The notes under the pieces: generated by a model
The model's database searches: none
Seen by the model: the letters and a program-made list of their open reading frames with translations, nothing else
What the model was told of the DNA's origin: nothing
NCBI GenBank assembly: GCA_002798295.1
Contig: NWQT01000003.1
Span: 1-32,304, forward strand
From: Lysobacteraceae bacterium NML07-0707
Lineage (GTDB): Bacteria > Pseudomonadota > Gammaproteobacteria > Xanthomonadales > Xanthomonadaceae
Reading direction: 5' to 3'
Length of the DNA stretch: 32,304 nt
Position numbers and translations under genes: made by a program
In this document: positions 15,141 through 24,158 of the stretch, piece after piece
Position numbering within the stretch: the first letter of the stretch is position 1
How the letters are laid out: every line of letters starts with the position of its first letter

Positions 15141-16315
15141 ACCAGCGCGTAATTGAGCAATGGTTTGACCACGCCCCACTGCCGGCAGCTGGGGCATTGC
15201 CAGTGATGCGAGCGCGCGCCAAACCCGCAGTGATTGCAGCGATAACTGGGATTGCGCACCAACAACTGGTCATTGATACGCCCCAAGGCCTGCAAGGTGC
15301 CGAGGATATCGGCACCATCGCGTAGTGCCAGGTCGATAAGCGCCGCTTCGCCGCGCACCGAAGGCCGGTCTTTCAATTGCTGGGTCAGATACAATCGCGC
15401 CGCCTGGACGCCCTCCTCACGTTCGACCAGGTGAGTCAATGCCAACACCGGCGCCACACCTGCATAGTGCTCGGCCATTTCCGCAAGAAAACGCCGCGCA
15501 CCGGGGATATCGCCGGTGCGTTCATAGCATTGCAACAAGGTCGGCAGAATATCCGGCAAATAATCAGCATCGTGGCGAGCCGCACGCTCAAGCGCCTTGA
15601 TGGCCGCTTCATCATTGCCCGCAGCTGCCTCCAGCCGGCCTTCCAGCATTCCGGCACGCACGGCATTGGAATCGGCCGCATAGGCTCTGGCAATCGCCTC
15701 ACGCGTTGCCGTGACATCGCCATTGGTGCGGTGGCGTTCGGCCAGCTCGCATTCATACATGGCAATCAGTTTGCCCATCGGCTCGCCAGTGGCGGCTTCA
15801 AAACGGTGCGCGCTTTCGATAGCGCGATTCCAGTCGCGCTCGGACTGGAAAATATCAATCAAATGCCGCAGCGCCTGCGGTGCACGATGACCAGTTTCAG
15901 CCAGTTCCACAAATACCGTTTCCGCCCGGTCAAGCAGGCCAGACTTCATATAGTCCTCGCCCAGGGCCAGCAATGCCTGCACCCGCTGCGCATCGCTCAG
16001 ATCCTTGCGCTCAACCAAGGCCTGATGCAGGCGGATGGCGCGGTCAACCTCGCCACGGCGGCGAAACAAATGCCCCAGGGCCAATTGCGTTTCAAAAGTT
16101 TCCTTGTCAAGTTCGGCAATATGCAGGAACAGCTCAATCGCCTTGTCCGGCTGCTCGTTCAAAAGATAGTTGAGCCCGCGGAAGTACGTCGTCGAAAGCT
16201 TGCTGACCTGGCTATCGCTATGCCGCTCGCCGCCGCGCCTGCCGATCACCCAGCCCATTACCGCAGCAGCGGGCAGAAGCAAAACAAACCAGAACCATTG
16301 TTCGATAAAGGCCAT
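15137..16315 (-). CDS. lapB: LapB (YciM), LPS assembly/regulatory TPR protein
   Basis: This 392-residue protein matches E. coli LapB in length. One N-terminal membrane helix (IEQWFWFVLLLPAAAVMGWVI) is followed by a long array of TPR helices (about 40-350). The C-terminal rubredoxin-like metal site has Cys360, Cys363, Cys374 and Cys377 in CNHC...CPSC. In E. coli LapB tethers FtsH to LpxC and so limits LPS synthesis. The ATG at 16315 is chosen because it gives the canonical helix at the N-terminus; the ORF is open further to 16393. It lies 102 bp after ihfB with no lapA between, and its stop overlaps the WecA-like start, tying LPS control to polysaccharide genes. Confidence 0.94.
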   Translation of the reverse strand: MAFIEQWFWFVLLLPAAAVMGWVIGRRGGERHSDSQVSKLSTTYFRGLNYLLNEQPDKAIELFLHIAELDKETFETQLALGHLFRRRGEVDRAIRLHQALVERKDLSDAQRVQALLALGEDYMKSGLLDRAETVFVELAETGHRAPQALRHLIDIFQSERDWNRAIESAHRFEAATGEPMGKLIAMYECELAERHRTNGDVTATREAIARAYAADSNAVRAGMLEGRLEAAAGNDEAAIKALERAARHDADYLPDILPTLLQCYERTGDIPGARRFLAEMAEHYAGVAPVLALTHLVEREEGVQAARLYLTQQLKDRPSVRGEAALIDLALRDGADILGTLQALGRINDQLLVRNPSYRCNHCGFGARSHHWQCPSCRQWGVVKPLLNYALV

Positions 16316-16417
16316 GGCGGGTATCCATAAGCAAGGAAACAGGCCAGGCAGTTGCACGATGGCGCCACTGCCATGAAGGATAGATGAGGCCACGCGCGAA
16401 GCGCAGCACTGAAATTT

Positions 16418-16720
16418 TTATTCGTTTTCAACCACCGGCGTCACTTCGCTGACGCGCTCACGCAACTCTTTGCCGGGCTTGAAATGCGGCACATGCTTGG
16501 CAGGCAAATCCACCGCTGCGCCGGTCTTGGGATTGCGCCCGGTGCGCGGCTTGCGGTAATGCAGCGAGAAGCTGCCAAAGCCGCGAATTTCAATCCGGGT
16601 GCCGGTGGCAAGGCTTGCACTCATCAATTCAAGCAGGGTGCGCACACCAAACTCAACGTCCTCTACCTTGAGGTGACGCTGGCGCTGGTTGAGGATTTCT
16701 ATCAATTCCGATTTGGTCAT
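16418..16720 (-). CDS. ihfB: Integration host factor beta subunit
   Basis: This 100-residue HU/IHF-family DNA-bending protein acts with IhfA. Family landmarks are [10 protein letters not shown] at the start, [12 protein letters not shown] (about residues 43-54), and the beta-arm [12 protein letters not shown] with the intercalating Pro (about 57-69). The beta subunit is favoured because the gene follows rpsA and precedes lapB, the usual position of ihfB. The ATG at 16720 fits the family; a TTG at 16729 is less likely. A strong terminator lies between rpsA and ihfB, so ihfB probably also has its own promoter in the short gap. The C-terminus extends to VENE, slightly longer than in E. coli. Confidence 0.95.
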   Translation of the reverse strand: MTKSELIEILNQRQRHLKVEDVEFGVRTLLELMSASLATGTRIEIRGFGSFSLHYRKPRTGRNPKTGAAVDLPAKHVPHFKPGKELRERVSEVTPVVENE

Positions 16721-16787
16721 CGCCAACAAAACCCTAAGCCCAAACCGCTGGGCAGTTCAAATGCCGGTCGCAAGCAGGCCGGCACTG

Positions 16788-16841
16788 CAAAACAAAAGCC
16801 GGAGCCAGTACATCGGGAAGCCCCGTGTACTGGACTCCGGC
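16788..16841 (-). terminator. Strong intrinsic terminator after rpsA
   Basis: On the minus strand a long stem (GCCGGAGTCCAGTACA pairing with TGTACTGGCTCCGGC, one mismatch, arms at about 16826-16841 and 16798-16812) is followed by TTTTGTTTT. It begins 9 bases beyond the rpsA stop and ends upstream of ihfB, so it should limit read-through from the very active rpsA promoter. Confidence 0.88.
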
Positions 16842-16849
16842 TGCGGGGA

Positions 16850-18535
16850 TTACTCGCCCTTGCCGAGCTGCTCGCGCAGCAGGGCACCCAGCTGGGTGGT
16901 GCCGCTGGCAGCTTCCGCATTGCTGCGGTTGTACTCAGCCAGGGTTTCGTTCATCTCGTCCTGATCCTTGGCGCGGACCGAGAGCTGCACCACGCGGCTC
17001 TTGCGATCGGTACCGATGATCTTGGCTTCCACTTCGTCACCGACCTTCAGCACATGCGAAGCATCGTCGACGCGGTCAACCGAGATGTCGCGGGCAGCCA
17101 GATAGCCTTCCACACCGTCAGCCAGCTCAACCACTGCGCCCTTGGCATCGACTTCCTTCACCGTGCCCTTGACCACCGAGCCACGGGTATTGGAGGCCTG
17201 GAACTGACCCATCGGGTCTTGCTCCAGCTGCTTGACGCCAAGGCTGATGCGCTCGCGTTCGGGGTCAACCGCCAGCACCACGGCCTGCACGGTGTCGCCC
17301 TTCTTGTAGTTGCGGGCCAGGTCTTCGCCATTGGTGTTCCAGCTGAGGTCGGACAGGTGTACCAGGCCATCGATGCCGCCTTCCAGGCCGATGAAGATGC
17401 CAAAATCGGTAATCGACTTGATCTGGCCTTCCACCTTGTCACCCTTCTTGTGGGTGGCCGCGAAGGTTTCCCACGGATTGCTGGAAACCTGCTTCATGCC
17501 CAGCGAGATGCGGCGACGCTCTTCATCCACGTCCAGCACCATCACTTCGACTTCGTCACCGACCTGCACTACCTTGGACGGATTGACGTTCTTGTTGGTC
17601 CAGTCCATCTCCGAAACGTGCACCAGACCTTCAACGCCGGCTTCGATTTCAACGAAGGCGCCGTAATCGGTGACGTTGGACACCTTGCCGAAGGCACGGG
17701 TATTGGCCGGATAACGGCGGGAAATGTTGTCCCACGGATCTTCGCCCATTTGCTTGAGGCCGAGGCTGACGCGGTTGCGCTCGCGGTCGTACTTGAGCAC
17801 GCGCACGTCCAGCTCCTGGCCAACTTCGACCACTTCGGACGGATGACGCACGCGCTTCCAGGCCATGTCGGTGATGTGCAGCAGGCCGTCGATACCGCCC
17901 AGATCCACGAATGCGCCGTAATCGGTGAGGTTCTTGACCACGCCCTTGAGCTTGGCGCCTTCCACCAGCTTTTCCATCAGCGCTTCGCGCTCTTCGGAAT
18001 GCTCGTTTTCCACCACCGCGCGGCGGCTGACCACCACATTGTTGCGCTTGCGGTCAAGCTTGATGAGCTTGAATTCCAGCTCCTTGCCTTCCAGGTACAC
18101 CGGGTCGCGCACCGGGCGCACATCCACCAGCGAACCCGGCAAGAATGCGCGGACTTCCTTGATATCGACGGTGAAACCACCCTTGACCTTGCCGCTGATG
18201 CGACCGGTGATGATTTCGCCCTTCTCCAGCGCTTCTTCCAGCTCGTCCCAGACCATCGCGCGCTTGGCTTTTTCGCGCGAGAGCACGGTCTCACCAAAGC
18301 CGTTTTCGATGGAGTCCAGCGCCACCTTTACTTCGTCGCCGATGCCCACATCGATTTCGCCGGCTTCGTTCCGGAACTGTTCGATCGGCACGATGCCTTC
18401 GGACTTCAGGCCGGCATTGATGACCACCACATCGTTGGTGACGGCAACGACGGTGCCGGTCACGATGGCACCGGGCTTCAGCTTGGCCAGTTGTTGCTGG
18501 CTCTGTTCAAACAGTTCGGCAAATGATTCAGTCAT
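16850..18535 (-). CDS. rpsA: 30S ribosomal protein S1
   Basis: This 561-residue protein is built of six S1 (OB-fold) repeats, the standard size. Repeat hallmarks recur, such as [21 protein letters not shown] (third repeat), [22 protein letters not shown] (fourth) and [22 protein letters not shown] (fifth). S1 binds the 30S subunit and unwinds mRNA leaders at initiation. Repeats 3-6 are the best conserved and are the mRNA-binding part; 1 and 2 are the ribosome-binding part. It lies 165 bp downstream of cmk, the usual order, and is closed by a strong terminator. Nothing is odd in length or sequence. Confidence 0.98.
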   Translation of the reverse strand: MTESFAELFEQSQQQLAKLKPGAIVTGTVVAVTNDVVVINAGLKSEGIVPIEQFRNEAGEIDVGIGDEVKVALDSIENGFGETVLSREKAKRAMVWDELEEALEKGEIITGRISGKVKGGFTVDIKEVRAFLPGSLVDVRPVRDPVYLEGKELEFKLIKLDRKRNNVVVSRRAVVENEHSEEREALMEKLVEGAKLKGVVKNLTDYGAFVDLGGIDGLLHITDMAWKRVRHPSEVVEVGQELDVRVLKYDRERNRVSLGLKQMGEDPWDNISRRYPANTRAFGKVSNVTDYGAFVEIEAGVEGLVHVSEMDWTNKNVNPSKVVQVGDEVEVMVLDVDEERRRISLGMKQVSSNPWETFAATHKKGDKVEGQIKSITDFGIFIGLEGGIDGLVHLSDLSWNTNGEDLARNYKKGDTVQAVVLAVDPERERISLGVKQLEQDPMGQFQASNTRGSVVKGTVKEVDAKGAVVELADGVEGYLAARDISVDRVDDASHVLKVGDEVEAKIIGTDRKSRVVQLSVRAKDQDEMNETLAEYNRSNAEAASGTTQLGALLREQLGKGE

Positions 18536-18700
18536 TTCTATTCTCTAGGTTGATCTTCAGAGCAGGCGCGTACCGCTGTGCGCCCGCTCCACCCGTTTTG
18601 TCGGCGCGGGCGGGATTGCCCATTGGCCGTGTGAGTGTTGAAGTGGATTGACCGCAGGTTTGTGACCTGCGGGGCGGGTTCTGCTGAATGGGTTTGCCGC
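18536..18700 (-). promoter_or_regulatory. cmk-rpsA intergenic region with a perfect hairpin; likely rpsA leader
   Basis: The 165 bp contain a perfect 8-bp stem, CCGCAGGT (18652-18659) with ACCTGCGG (18665-18672), around a 5-base loop. It lies about 29 bases after the cmk stop and has no T tract, so it may be a processing or attenuation structure rather than a terminator. The rest is presumably the rpsA promoter and leader; S1 mRNA leaders are autoregulated in E. coli, but the fold here is not resolved. Confidence 0.4.
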
Positions 18701-19417
18701 TCAGGAGGCTTCCGGCAGCAGGCCGGATTTCTCCACGAGCGCCAGCACTTGCGCCACCACCGCATCAATCGCCACACCGGTGGTGTCGATGGACACCGAA
18801 TCCGCTGCAGGTTTCAGTGGTGAAAGTGGCCGATTGGCATCGCGCTCGTCACGGGCAGCAATCTCGCCCAGCAGGCTATCGAGATTAACTGAAACCCCTT
18901 TTTGCATCAACTGTTTATAACGCCTGATCGCACGCTCCTCGGCGCTGGCGGTCAAAAACACCTTGCAAAAAGCATCCGGGAAGATCACGGTGCCCATATC
19001 GCGCCCGTCCGCCACCAGCCCCGGCATTGCGCGAAAATCATGCTGCATCTGCACCAGCGCCGCGCGCACCCCCGCCATCGAAGCGATTGCAGAGGCCGCC
19101 GCACCGGTTGTTTCCAGCCGCAGCTCGTCGGTGACATCCTCGCCATTGACCCATACCCGCGCCTCCCCCTGGGCATCATCGGCAAAGCGGATTTGCGTGC
19201 GGCGCGCGCAGGCTTCAACAGCCTGCGCATCACACAGGTCAATCCCCTGCTTCATGGCGGAAACACCGACCGCCCGGTACAGTGCCCCAGAGTCCAGATA
19301 ATGCCAGCCCAGATGCCGGGCCACACGACGACTGATAGTGCCCTTGCCGGAGCCGGAAGGCCCGTCAATGGCAAGCACGGGGATGGAATTGCTAAAAAAG
19401 GGAGCGTCTTGAGTCAT
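18701..19417 (-). CDS. cmk: Cytidylate kinase
   Basis: This 238-residue enzyme phosphorylates CMP and dCMP with ATP in pyrimidine salvage and nucleotide homeostasis. The P-loop GPSGSGKGT occurs at about residues 19-27. The YLDSGALYR block (about 40-48), the [22 protein letters not shown] block (about 137-158) and the terminal SIDTTG motif complete the family pattern. It is directly upstream of rpsA in the same orientation, the conserved order. The first ten residues ([10 protein letters not shown]) are a short extension before the core. It is divergent from rpmJ, with 128 bp between them. Confidence 0.96.
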   Translation of the reverse strand: MTQDAPFFSNSIPVLAIDGPSGSGKGTISRRVARHLGWHYLDSGALYRAVGVSAMKQGIDLCDAQAVEACARRTQIRFADDAQGEARVWVNGEDVTDELRLETTGAAASAIASMAGVRAALVQMQHDFRAMPGLVADGRDMGTVIFPDAFCKVFLTASAEERAIRRYKQLMQKGVSVNLDSLLGEIAARDERDANRPLSPLKPAADSVSIDTTGVAIDAVVAQVLALVEKSGLLPEAS

Positions 19418-19545
19418 CCGCCAAGTTTAGCGGCTGCCAGCCTCGGATGGGCGCATCACTCATCCTGCAGCTTGATTGCACTTAAACCTACTGCTATCAT
19501 GCTGGGCTACATTCGTTTCCACTTTTCGCCATCAGAGGTTTAGTC

Positions 19546-19671
19546 ATGAAGGTCCTGTCCTCCCTGAAGTCGGCGAAGGCCCGTCACCGCGACTGCAAAG
19601 TCGTCCGCCGTCGCGGCAAGGTCTTCGTGATTTGCAAGTCCAATCCGCGTTTCAAGGCACGTCAGCGCTGA
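19546..19671 (+). CDS. rpmJ: 50S ribosomal protein L36 (41-residue, zinc-ligand-poor type)
   Basis: This 41-residue ORF starts [20 protein letters not shown] and ends [11 protein letters not shown], the form of L36 common in Xanthomonads and in the second L36 copy of enterics. It lacks the full Cys/Cys/Cys/His zinc set of the classical L36, keeping only two Cys residues (17 and 30). An AGAGG Shine-Dalgarno precedes the ATG. It stands alone, between cmk and a small exported protein, and is followed by its own terminator, outside the usual spc operon. In other groups such zinc-free L36 copies are induced by zinc limitation; no obvious Zur box is visible upstream here. Confidence 0.95.
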   Translation: MKVLSSLKSAKARHRDCKVVRRRGKVFVICKSNPRFKARQR

Positions 19672-19704
19672 GAAACCTTGGGACTTGCCCAACCGACTGT
19701 AACG

Positions 19705-19730
19705 AAAAAACCGCCGCAAGGCGGTTTTTT
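19705..19730 (+). terminator. Intrinsic terminator after rpmJ
   Basis: AAAAAACCGCC (19705-19715) pairs with GGCGGTTTTTT (19720-19730) around GCAA, ending in T6. It lies 33 bases after the rpmJ stop and isolates it from the next gene. Confidence 0.92.
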
Positions 19731-19794
19731 CATGTGTACACAATGCCACCCCCGCCGTAGAATCAAATCCGTTCAAAACTTCAAGGAGCCGGAT

Positions 19795-20127
19795 ATGTCC
19801 CGCCAGTTGACGTTTGCTGCTGCCTGTGCGCTGTTGCTTGCCTGCTCGCCTGCTCATGCAGGTGATGTACTGCTGGTTGACCGCGTCAAACAGGAAAGCG
19901 CTACCCCCAAGCCGGCTCGCGGCATGAACATGGCCGAAGTTGAACGGCGCTTTGGCGCCCCACAATCCCGTCTTGAACCCCGTGGCGGACAGAAGCGCCA
20001 GTGGCCGACTATCCATCGCTGGGTATATGCCGACTACACCGTGTATTTCGAGCGCAACCGCGTCGTGGATGTGGTGCTGAACCAGGCCTCACCACAAGAA
20101 GCCGGGCCCAAACCGCCAGTTCGCTGA
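19795..20127 (+). CDS. Small exported protein of unknown function
   Basis: This 110-residue protein has a clear signal peptide (LTFAAACALLLACSPAHA, cleavage after about residue 23). AAGGAG lies 7 bases before the ATG. The mature part has a segment AEVERRFGAPQSRLEPRG followed by HRWVYADYTVYFERNRVVDVVLNQ. This is a 'GAP...W.Y....V.FE.NRV' pattern seen in short periplasmic proteins of Xanthomonads, and it is faintly like the BamE/SmpA fold where a conserved GxP turn precedes a W-Y strand pair. Function is not known. A LACS stretch might be read as a lipobox (Cys17), but the following SPAHA suits signal peptidase I better. Confidence 0.75.
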   Translation: MSRQLTFAAACALLLACSPAHAGDVLLVDRVKQESATPKPARGMNMAEVERRFGAPQSRLEPRGGQKRQWPTIHRWVYADYTVYFERNRVVDVVLNQASPQEAGPKPPVR

Positions 20128-20178
20128 TTCATCTTTTCCAATTGCTTGCCGTGCAACCCGGCACATGATTTTTTGCCC

Positions 20179-21216
20179 ATGACTGAAAACCGTTTGCGCC
20201 TCCCTGCCGAGTGGGAGCCCCAATCCGCCATCCTGATTGCCTGGCCCCATGCCGATACCGACTGGGCCGAGCGCCTGGGTGAGGTGGAGGACACCTATAT
20301 CGCCCTGGTGGCGGCCATCACCCGTTTTCAGCCCGTCATCATTTGTGTCGCCGATGATGATGTAGAGGCTTATGCCGATGCCCGGCTACGCTCCAACCGT
20401 GTCGATATGGAACGGGTGCGTTTCGTCACCGTGCCCTATGACGACACCTGGCTGCGCGACTCCGGCCCCATCACCCTCATCGGCGATGAGCAAGCCTTCA
20501 GGCTGCTTGATTTTCGCTTCACCGGCTGGGGCGGCAAGTTTGAGGCCAGCGATGACGACCAGCTTGTCGAACGCCTGCATGCTGCCGGCAAGCTGGGCAA
20601 TGCCACGCGGAAAAACATTGATTTTGCGCTAGAAGGCGGCGCCATTGATACTGATGGCAAAGGCACCCTGCTCACTACCTGGCAGTGCCTGTCGGTGCGC
20701 CACCCCGATGCCAGCCGCGAAGAGTTGAGCGCCAAACTTGCCGACTGGCTGCAACAATCGCGCGTAATCTGGCTCGACCATGGCTATCTGGAAGGCGACG
20801 ATACCGACGCGCATATCGACACCCTCGCCCGCTTTGCACCGAATGATGCCATCGTGTTCCAGGCCTGCGATGACCAAGCGGATAGCCACTATGCCGAACT
20901 CAAGGCCATGGCCGATGAAATCGCCGCGCTGCGTACCGCTGATGGCAAGCCCTATACGCTGTTTCCGCTGCCCTGGGCGCAGCCGATTCTTGATGGCGAG
21001 CGCCGCCTCGCTGCCAGCTATGCCAATTTCCTGATTTTGAACGGCGCGGTGCTGATGCCCGCCTATGGCGATGCTGCCGACGAGAAAGCCGCCGCCGTGC
21101 TGGCCGAGGCCTTTCCCGGCCGCGAAATTGTGCAAGTGCCCTGCCGCCCACTGATCTGGCAAAACGGCAGCCTGCACTGCATCACCATGCAATTGCCCGC
21201 AGGCCTGATTCAATAA
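20179..21216 (+). CDS. aguA: Agmatine deiminase
   Basis: This 345-residue enzyme of the peptidyl-arginine-deiminase superfamily hydrolyses agmatine to N-carbamoylputrescine and ammonia. Catalytic elements are the nucleophile Cys334 in SLHCITMQ, His212 in DDTDAHIDTLARF and the acidic WLRDSGPI block (about residues 92-99). The opening LPAEWEPQSAILIAWPH is the family signature. The ATG at 20179 has no good Shine-Dalgarno, but the family N-terminus fits there. The next gene, 23 bp on, encodes the enzyme for its product, which makes the assignment robust. Together they give a polyamine route from arginine that bypasses ornithine decarboxylase; no arginine decarboxylase gene is in the window. Confidence 0.95.
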   Translation: MTENRLRLPAEWEPQSAILIAWPHADTDWAERLGEVEDTYIALVAAITRFQPVIICVADDDVEAYADARLRSNRVDMERVRFVTVPYDDTWLRDSGPITLIGDEQAFRLLDFRFTGWGGKFEASDDDQLVERLHAAGKLGNATRKNIDFALEGGAIDTDGKGTLLTTWQCLSVRHPDASREELSAKLADWLQQSRVIWLDHGYLEGDDTDAHIDTLARFAPNDAIVFQACDDQADSHYAELKAMADEIAALRTADGKPYTLFPLPWAQPILDGERRLAASYANFLILNGAVLMPAYGDAADEKAAAVLAEAFPGREIVQVPCRPLIWQNGSLHCITMQLPAGLIQ

Positions 21217-21239
21217 CCTCTTTTCATCACGGATACCCC

Positions 21240-22124
21240 ATGTCCATCAAAACACTTCGTGTTGCCCTGATTCAGGAAAAAAACCACGGCGATGCCGCCG
21301 CCAACCTGGCCGTCATCGAAACCCGCGTAGCCGAGGCGGCCAAACAGGGCGCCGAACTGGTGCTGTTGCAGGAGCTGCATAACGGCGCCTATTTCTGCCA
21401 GCACGAATCGGTGGACGAATTTGACCTGGCCGAAACCATCCCCGGCCCGTCCACCGAGCGCCTTGGCCAGCTCGCCAGCCAGCATGGCGTAGTGCTGGTC
21501 AGCTCACTGTTTGAAAAACGCGCCACCGGCCTGTATCACAACACCGCCGTGGTGTTCGATACCGATGGCCGCATGGCAGGCAAATACCGCAAAATGCACA
21601 TCCCCGATGACCCGGGCTTTTACGAAAAGTTCTACTTCACCCCCGGCGACCTGGGCTTCCAGCCGATTGAAACTTCCGTCGGCCGCCTTGGGGTACTGGT
21701 GTGCTGGGATCAGTGGTATCCCGAAGCTGCCCGGCTGATGGCACTGGCCGGCGCCGATCTTTTGCTTTACCCCACCGCGATCGGCTGGGATCCGGACGAT
21801 GAGGAAGCCGAGAAAACCCGCCAGCGCGATGCCTGGGTGTTGTCGCATCGCGGCCATGCCGTTGCCAATGGCCTGCCGGTGCTGTCCTGCAACCGGGTCG
21901 GTCATGAGGCTTCGCCGCTGGGCGCATCCGGCATCGATTTCTGGGGCAACTCCATCGTGCTCGGGCCACAGGGCGAAATCATTGCCGAGGCAGGCACCGA
22001 GGCCTGCATTCTGTACGCCGATGTGGACATGCAGCGCAGCGAACATGTGCGCCGCATCTGGCCGTTCCTGCGCGACCGGCGCATTGATGCCTATGGCGAT
22101 CTGACCCTGCGCTACCGCGACTAA
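21240..22124 (+). CDS. aguB: N-carbamoylputrescine amidase
   Basis: This 294-residue member of the nitrilase/CN-hydrolase superfamily converts N-carbamoylputrescine to putrescine, CO2 and ammonia. The Glu-Lys-Cys triad is visible as Glu45 (LLQELHNG), Lys118 (YRKMHIPDD) and Cys155 (VCWDQWYPEAARL). The HIPDDPGFYEKFYFTPGD block is specific to the AguB branch. It lies 23 bp after aguA and ends 5 bp before the TraB-family gene, so the three form one transcription unit. Product and order match the known two-step pathway. Confidence 0.96.
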   Translation: MSIKTLRVALIQEKNHGDAAANLAVIETRVAEAAKQGAELVLLQELHNGAYFCQHESVDEFDLAETIPGPSTERLGQLASQHGVVLVSSLFEKRATGLYHNTAVVFDTDGRMAGKYRKMHIPDDPGFYEKFYFTPGDLGFQPIETSVGRLGVLVCWDQWYPEAARLMALAGADLLLYPTAIGWDPDDEEAEKTRQRDAWVLSHRGHAVANGLPVLSCNRVGHEASPLGASGIDFWGNSIVLGPQGEIIAEAGTEACILYADVDMQRSEHVRRIWPFLRDRRIDAYGDLTLRYRD

Positions 22125-22129
22125 CTGCC

Positions 22130-23329
22130 ATGCCAACGGATTTTGACTGGCACAGCCAGCCGCATACCGTCATCGAGCGCGATGGCGTGCGCTACACCCT
22201 GCTCGGTACCGCCCATGTTTCCCAGGCCAGTGTCGATGCGGTCAAAGCCGCGATTGCCAGCGGCGAATTCGATGCCGTGGCCGTCGAGCTGGATGCCCAG
22301 CGGCATGCGGCAATGAATGACCCCGAGCAACTGGCCCGGCTCGATATCGTCAAAGTCATCCGCGAAAACCGCATCCCGATGTTTGCCGCCAATCTCGGCC
22401 TTGCCGCCTACCAGCGCCGCCTGGCCGAACAGCTGGGCATTGAGCCCGGCGCCGAGCTCAAAGCCGCCGCGCAGGATGCCAAGGCACATGGCCTGCCCAT
22501 GCACCTGATTGACCGCGATGTCGGCCTGACCTTCAAGCGCGCCGCCGAACGCCTTGGCTGGTGGCAGCGCCTGAAACTTGGCAGCGGCATTCTGGCCTCG
22601 CTCATCGTCAACGAAAAAGTCGAAGACGATGCCATCGAAAAGCTGAAACAGGGCGACATGCTCGAAGCAAGTTTCAGCGAATTTGCCAGCGACAGCCCGG
22701 CCCTGTATGACACGGTGATTGCCGAGCGCGATGCCTGGATGGCGGCACGCCTGCGCGAAAGCGCAGGAGATGCCCGACATGTGCTGGCAGTCATTGGCGC
22801 AGGCCACTTGGCCGGCACCGCCAAGCATCTGCAAGAGAGCACAGACACTCCGGCTGACACCCTTGCCAGGCTCGCCAAACTCAAACCCAAATCGGGCATC
22901 CCCTGGTTCACGATTTTTCTTGCCGTATTCGTACTCGGCGGCTTCGCCTGGGGCTTCTGGCAAGGCGGACTGGATGTGGGCAGCGAACTTGTGCTGTATT
23001 GGCTGGCGCTGACCGCAGGACTTGGCGCCCTGGGCTGCATTGCCGCAGGCGGACACCCATTGAGCGTGCTGGCAGCAGCGCTGTCCTCGCCAATCACCCC
23101 CCTGCACCCGGCACTGGCCTCGGGCATGATCAGCGCACTGGCCGAAGCCGGCCTGCGCAAGCCGACCTATGCCGACTTCCTGGCATTGCGCGATGACATC
23201 AGCTCACTACGCGGGGTATATCGCAACCGTGTTGCCCGCATCATGCTGGTATTCTTCCTCACCAACCTCGGCACCGCCCTCGGCGTATGGCTGGGCGGCG
23301 CCAAGATGCTGGGGCGGCTGATGAGCTGA
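22130..23329 (+). CDS. TraB/PrgY-family membrane protein
   Basis: This 399-residue protein has an N-terminal soluble TraB domain with the GTAHVS motif (about residues 26-31) and conserved acids in FDAVAVELD (about 47-55). VLAVIGAGHLAGTAKHL (about 222-238) is the second conserved His motif of the fold. It is followed by a C-terminal membrane part of about four helices (263-399). Related bacterial proteins are named after pheromone-shutdown proteins of enterococcal plasmids, and the fold is thought to be protease-like (EreA/ChaN/TIKI superfamily). Cellular role in gammaproteobacteria is unknown. It follows aguB after 5 bp, so it is co-transcribed with agmatine catabolism genes. Confidence 0.9.
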   Translation: MPTDFDWHSQPHTVIERDGVRYTLLGTAHVSQASVDAVKAAIASGEFDAVAVELDAQRHAAMNDPEQLARLDIVKVIRENRIPMFAANLGLAAYQRRLAEQLGIEPGAELKAAAQDAKAHGLPMHLIDRDVGLTFKRAAERLGWWQRLKLGSGILASLIVNEKVEDDAIEKLKQGDMLEASFSEFASDSPALYDTVIAERDAWMAARLRESAGDARHVLAVIGAGHLAGTAKHLQESTDTPADTLARLAKLKPKSGIPWFTIFLAVFVLGGFAWGFWQGGLDVGSELVLYWLALTAGLGALGCIAAGGHPLSVLAAALSSPITPLHPALASGMISALAEAGLRKPTYADFLALRDDISSLRGVYRNRVARIMLVFFLTNLGTALGVWLGGAKMLGRLMS

Positions 23330-23597
23330 GCCTGCTTGGATGGTCAATCACACCATTAGCTGGCTCGATGCCATCCGCTTGGTCTCGGCCATCATTTGGA
23401 TGAATTGATGACGACTCCTAAAGCCATCAAATACCCAGAAACCCGCATTAAATAAAGCTTTTCCCACTTTTCTCAGCCAATTTGCCTTTATCTCGAATTT
23501 CCCATATTTCAAGCTCCCGCACAGCCATGCCTTGCGACCACTTGGCCTGAAAACCCGCCATCGTGCCAACCATCATGTGTAGTATTGACGCGGCAGA
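23330..23597. other. AT-richer intergenic stretch with no assignable gene
   Basis: This segment is visibly richer in A+T than its neighbours. A minus-strand ORF at 23348-23569 (73 codons) ends in a protein-like tail (WVFDGFRSRHQFIQMMAETKRM). Another minus frame, starting near 23577 (MVGTMAGFQAKWSQGMAVRELEIW), also looks protein-like but stops after about 40 codons. Together they suggest the remains of one frameshifted gene, but I recognise no family. Confidence 0.3.
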
Positions 23598-24158
23598 CCA
23601 AATATCGCCAGCCGCCCAGTCCAGCGTGCGTGCTGGCTCGTGCCGGACTGTCGCGGCTGTTGGATCTGCAACCGCGCGAGCCCGTGCAGCGCTATGAGCA
23701 CGAAGCCATGGGCAATCTGCTGCACATCGACATCAAGAAGCTCGGGCGCATCGAGCAACTCAGTCACCGGGTGACGGGTCACCGGCGCGACTCAATCAAA
23801 GGCATTGACTGAGAGTTTACGCAAGCCTGGACATGCGCATCAAGCACGTGCTGACCGACAACGGCTCGGCGTTTCGCTTCAAGCTCTTCCGCGCTGTTTG
23901 CACCCGGCATGGCATCGTACAGAAGCTCACCAGAACCTACCGACCCCAGACCAACGGCAAGGCCGAGCGCTTCATCCAGTCGGCCTTGCGCGAGCGGGTA
24001 TACGACTAAACCTATCAGAACTCAGTCCAACGCACCCAGACGTTGCTCAGCTGGCAACACCACTACAACTGGCACCGACCACACCATGGCATCGCCCCCC
24101 TACCGCCCATGAGCCGACTGCCCACGCCGAGAACAACCGCTTGATACTTCATATCTAG
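23598..24158 (+). pseudogene. Degenerate IS481-family transposase
   Basis: Two pieces of an IS481 integrase are seen. The first (to about 23811) encodes ARAGLSRLLDLQPREPVQRY and LLHIDIKKLGRIEQLSHRVTG, which precede the first catalytic Asp. The second, in another frame from about 23818, encodes LTDNGSAF (second Asp), RTYRPQTNGKAERFIQ (catalytic Glu) and HHYNWHRPHHGI. The segment between them, which should hold VAIDDHSR with the first Asp, is deleted. An in-frame stop lies at 24007-24009. The N-terminus is also missing, and the extreme C-terminus appears frameshifted. It is an inactive relic between the TraB and RND genes. Exact ends are not defined. Confidence 0.85.

Noticed and set aside
16316-16409. 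Minus-strand ORF between ihfB and lapB as a candidate lapA
   Set aside because: The frame overlaps the lapB start region, and its translation lacks the paired membrane helices of LapA.
16484-18526. 680-codon plus-strand ORF opposite ihfB and rpsA
   Set aside because: It runs across two well-identified genes and a terminator; its His/Leu/Ala-rich translation is the usual antisense product.
19418-19545. Zur box upstream of rpmJ
   Set aside because: I looked for the AT-rich GAAATGTTAT-type palindrome and did not see it in the cmk-rpmJ gap.
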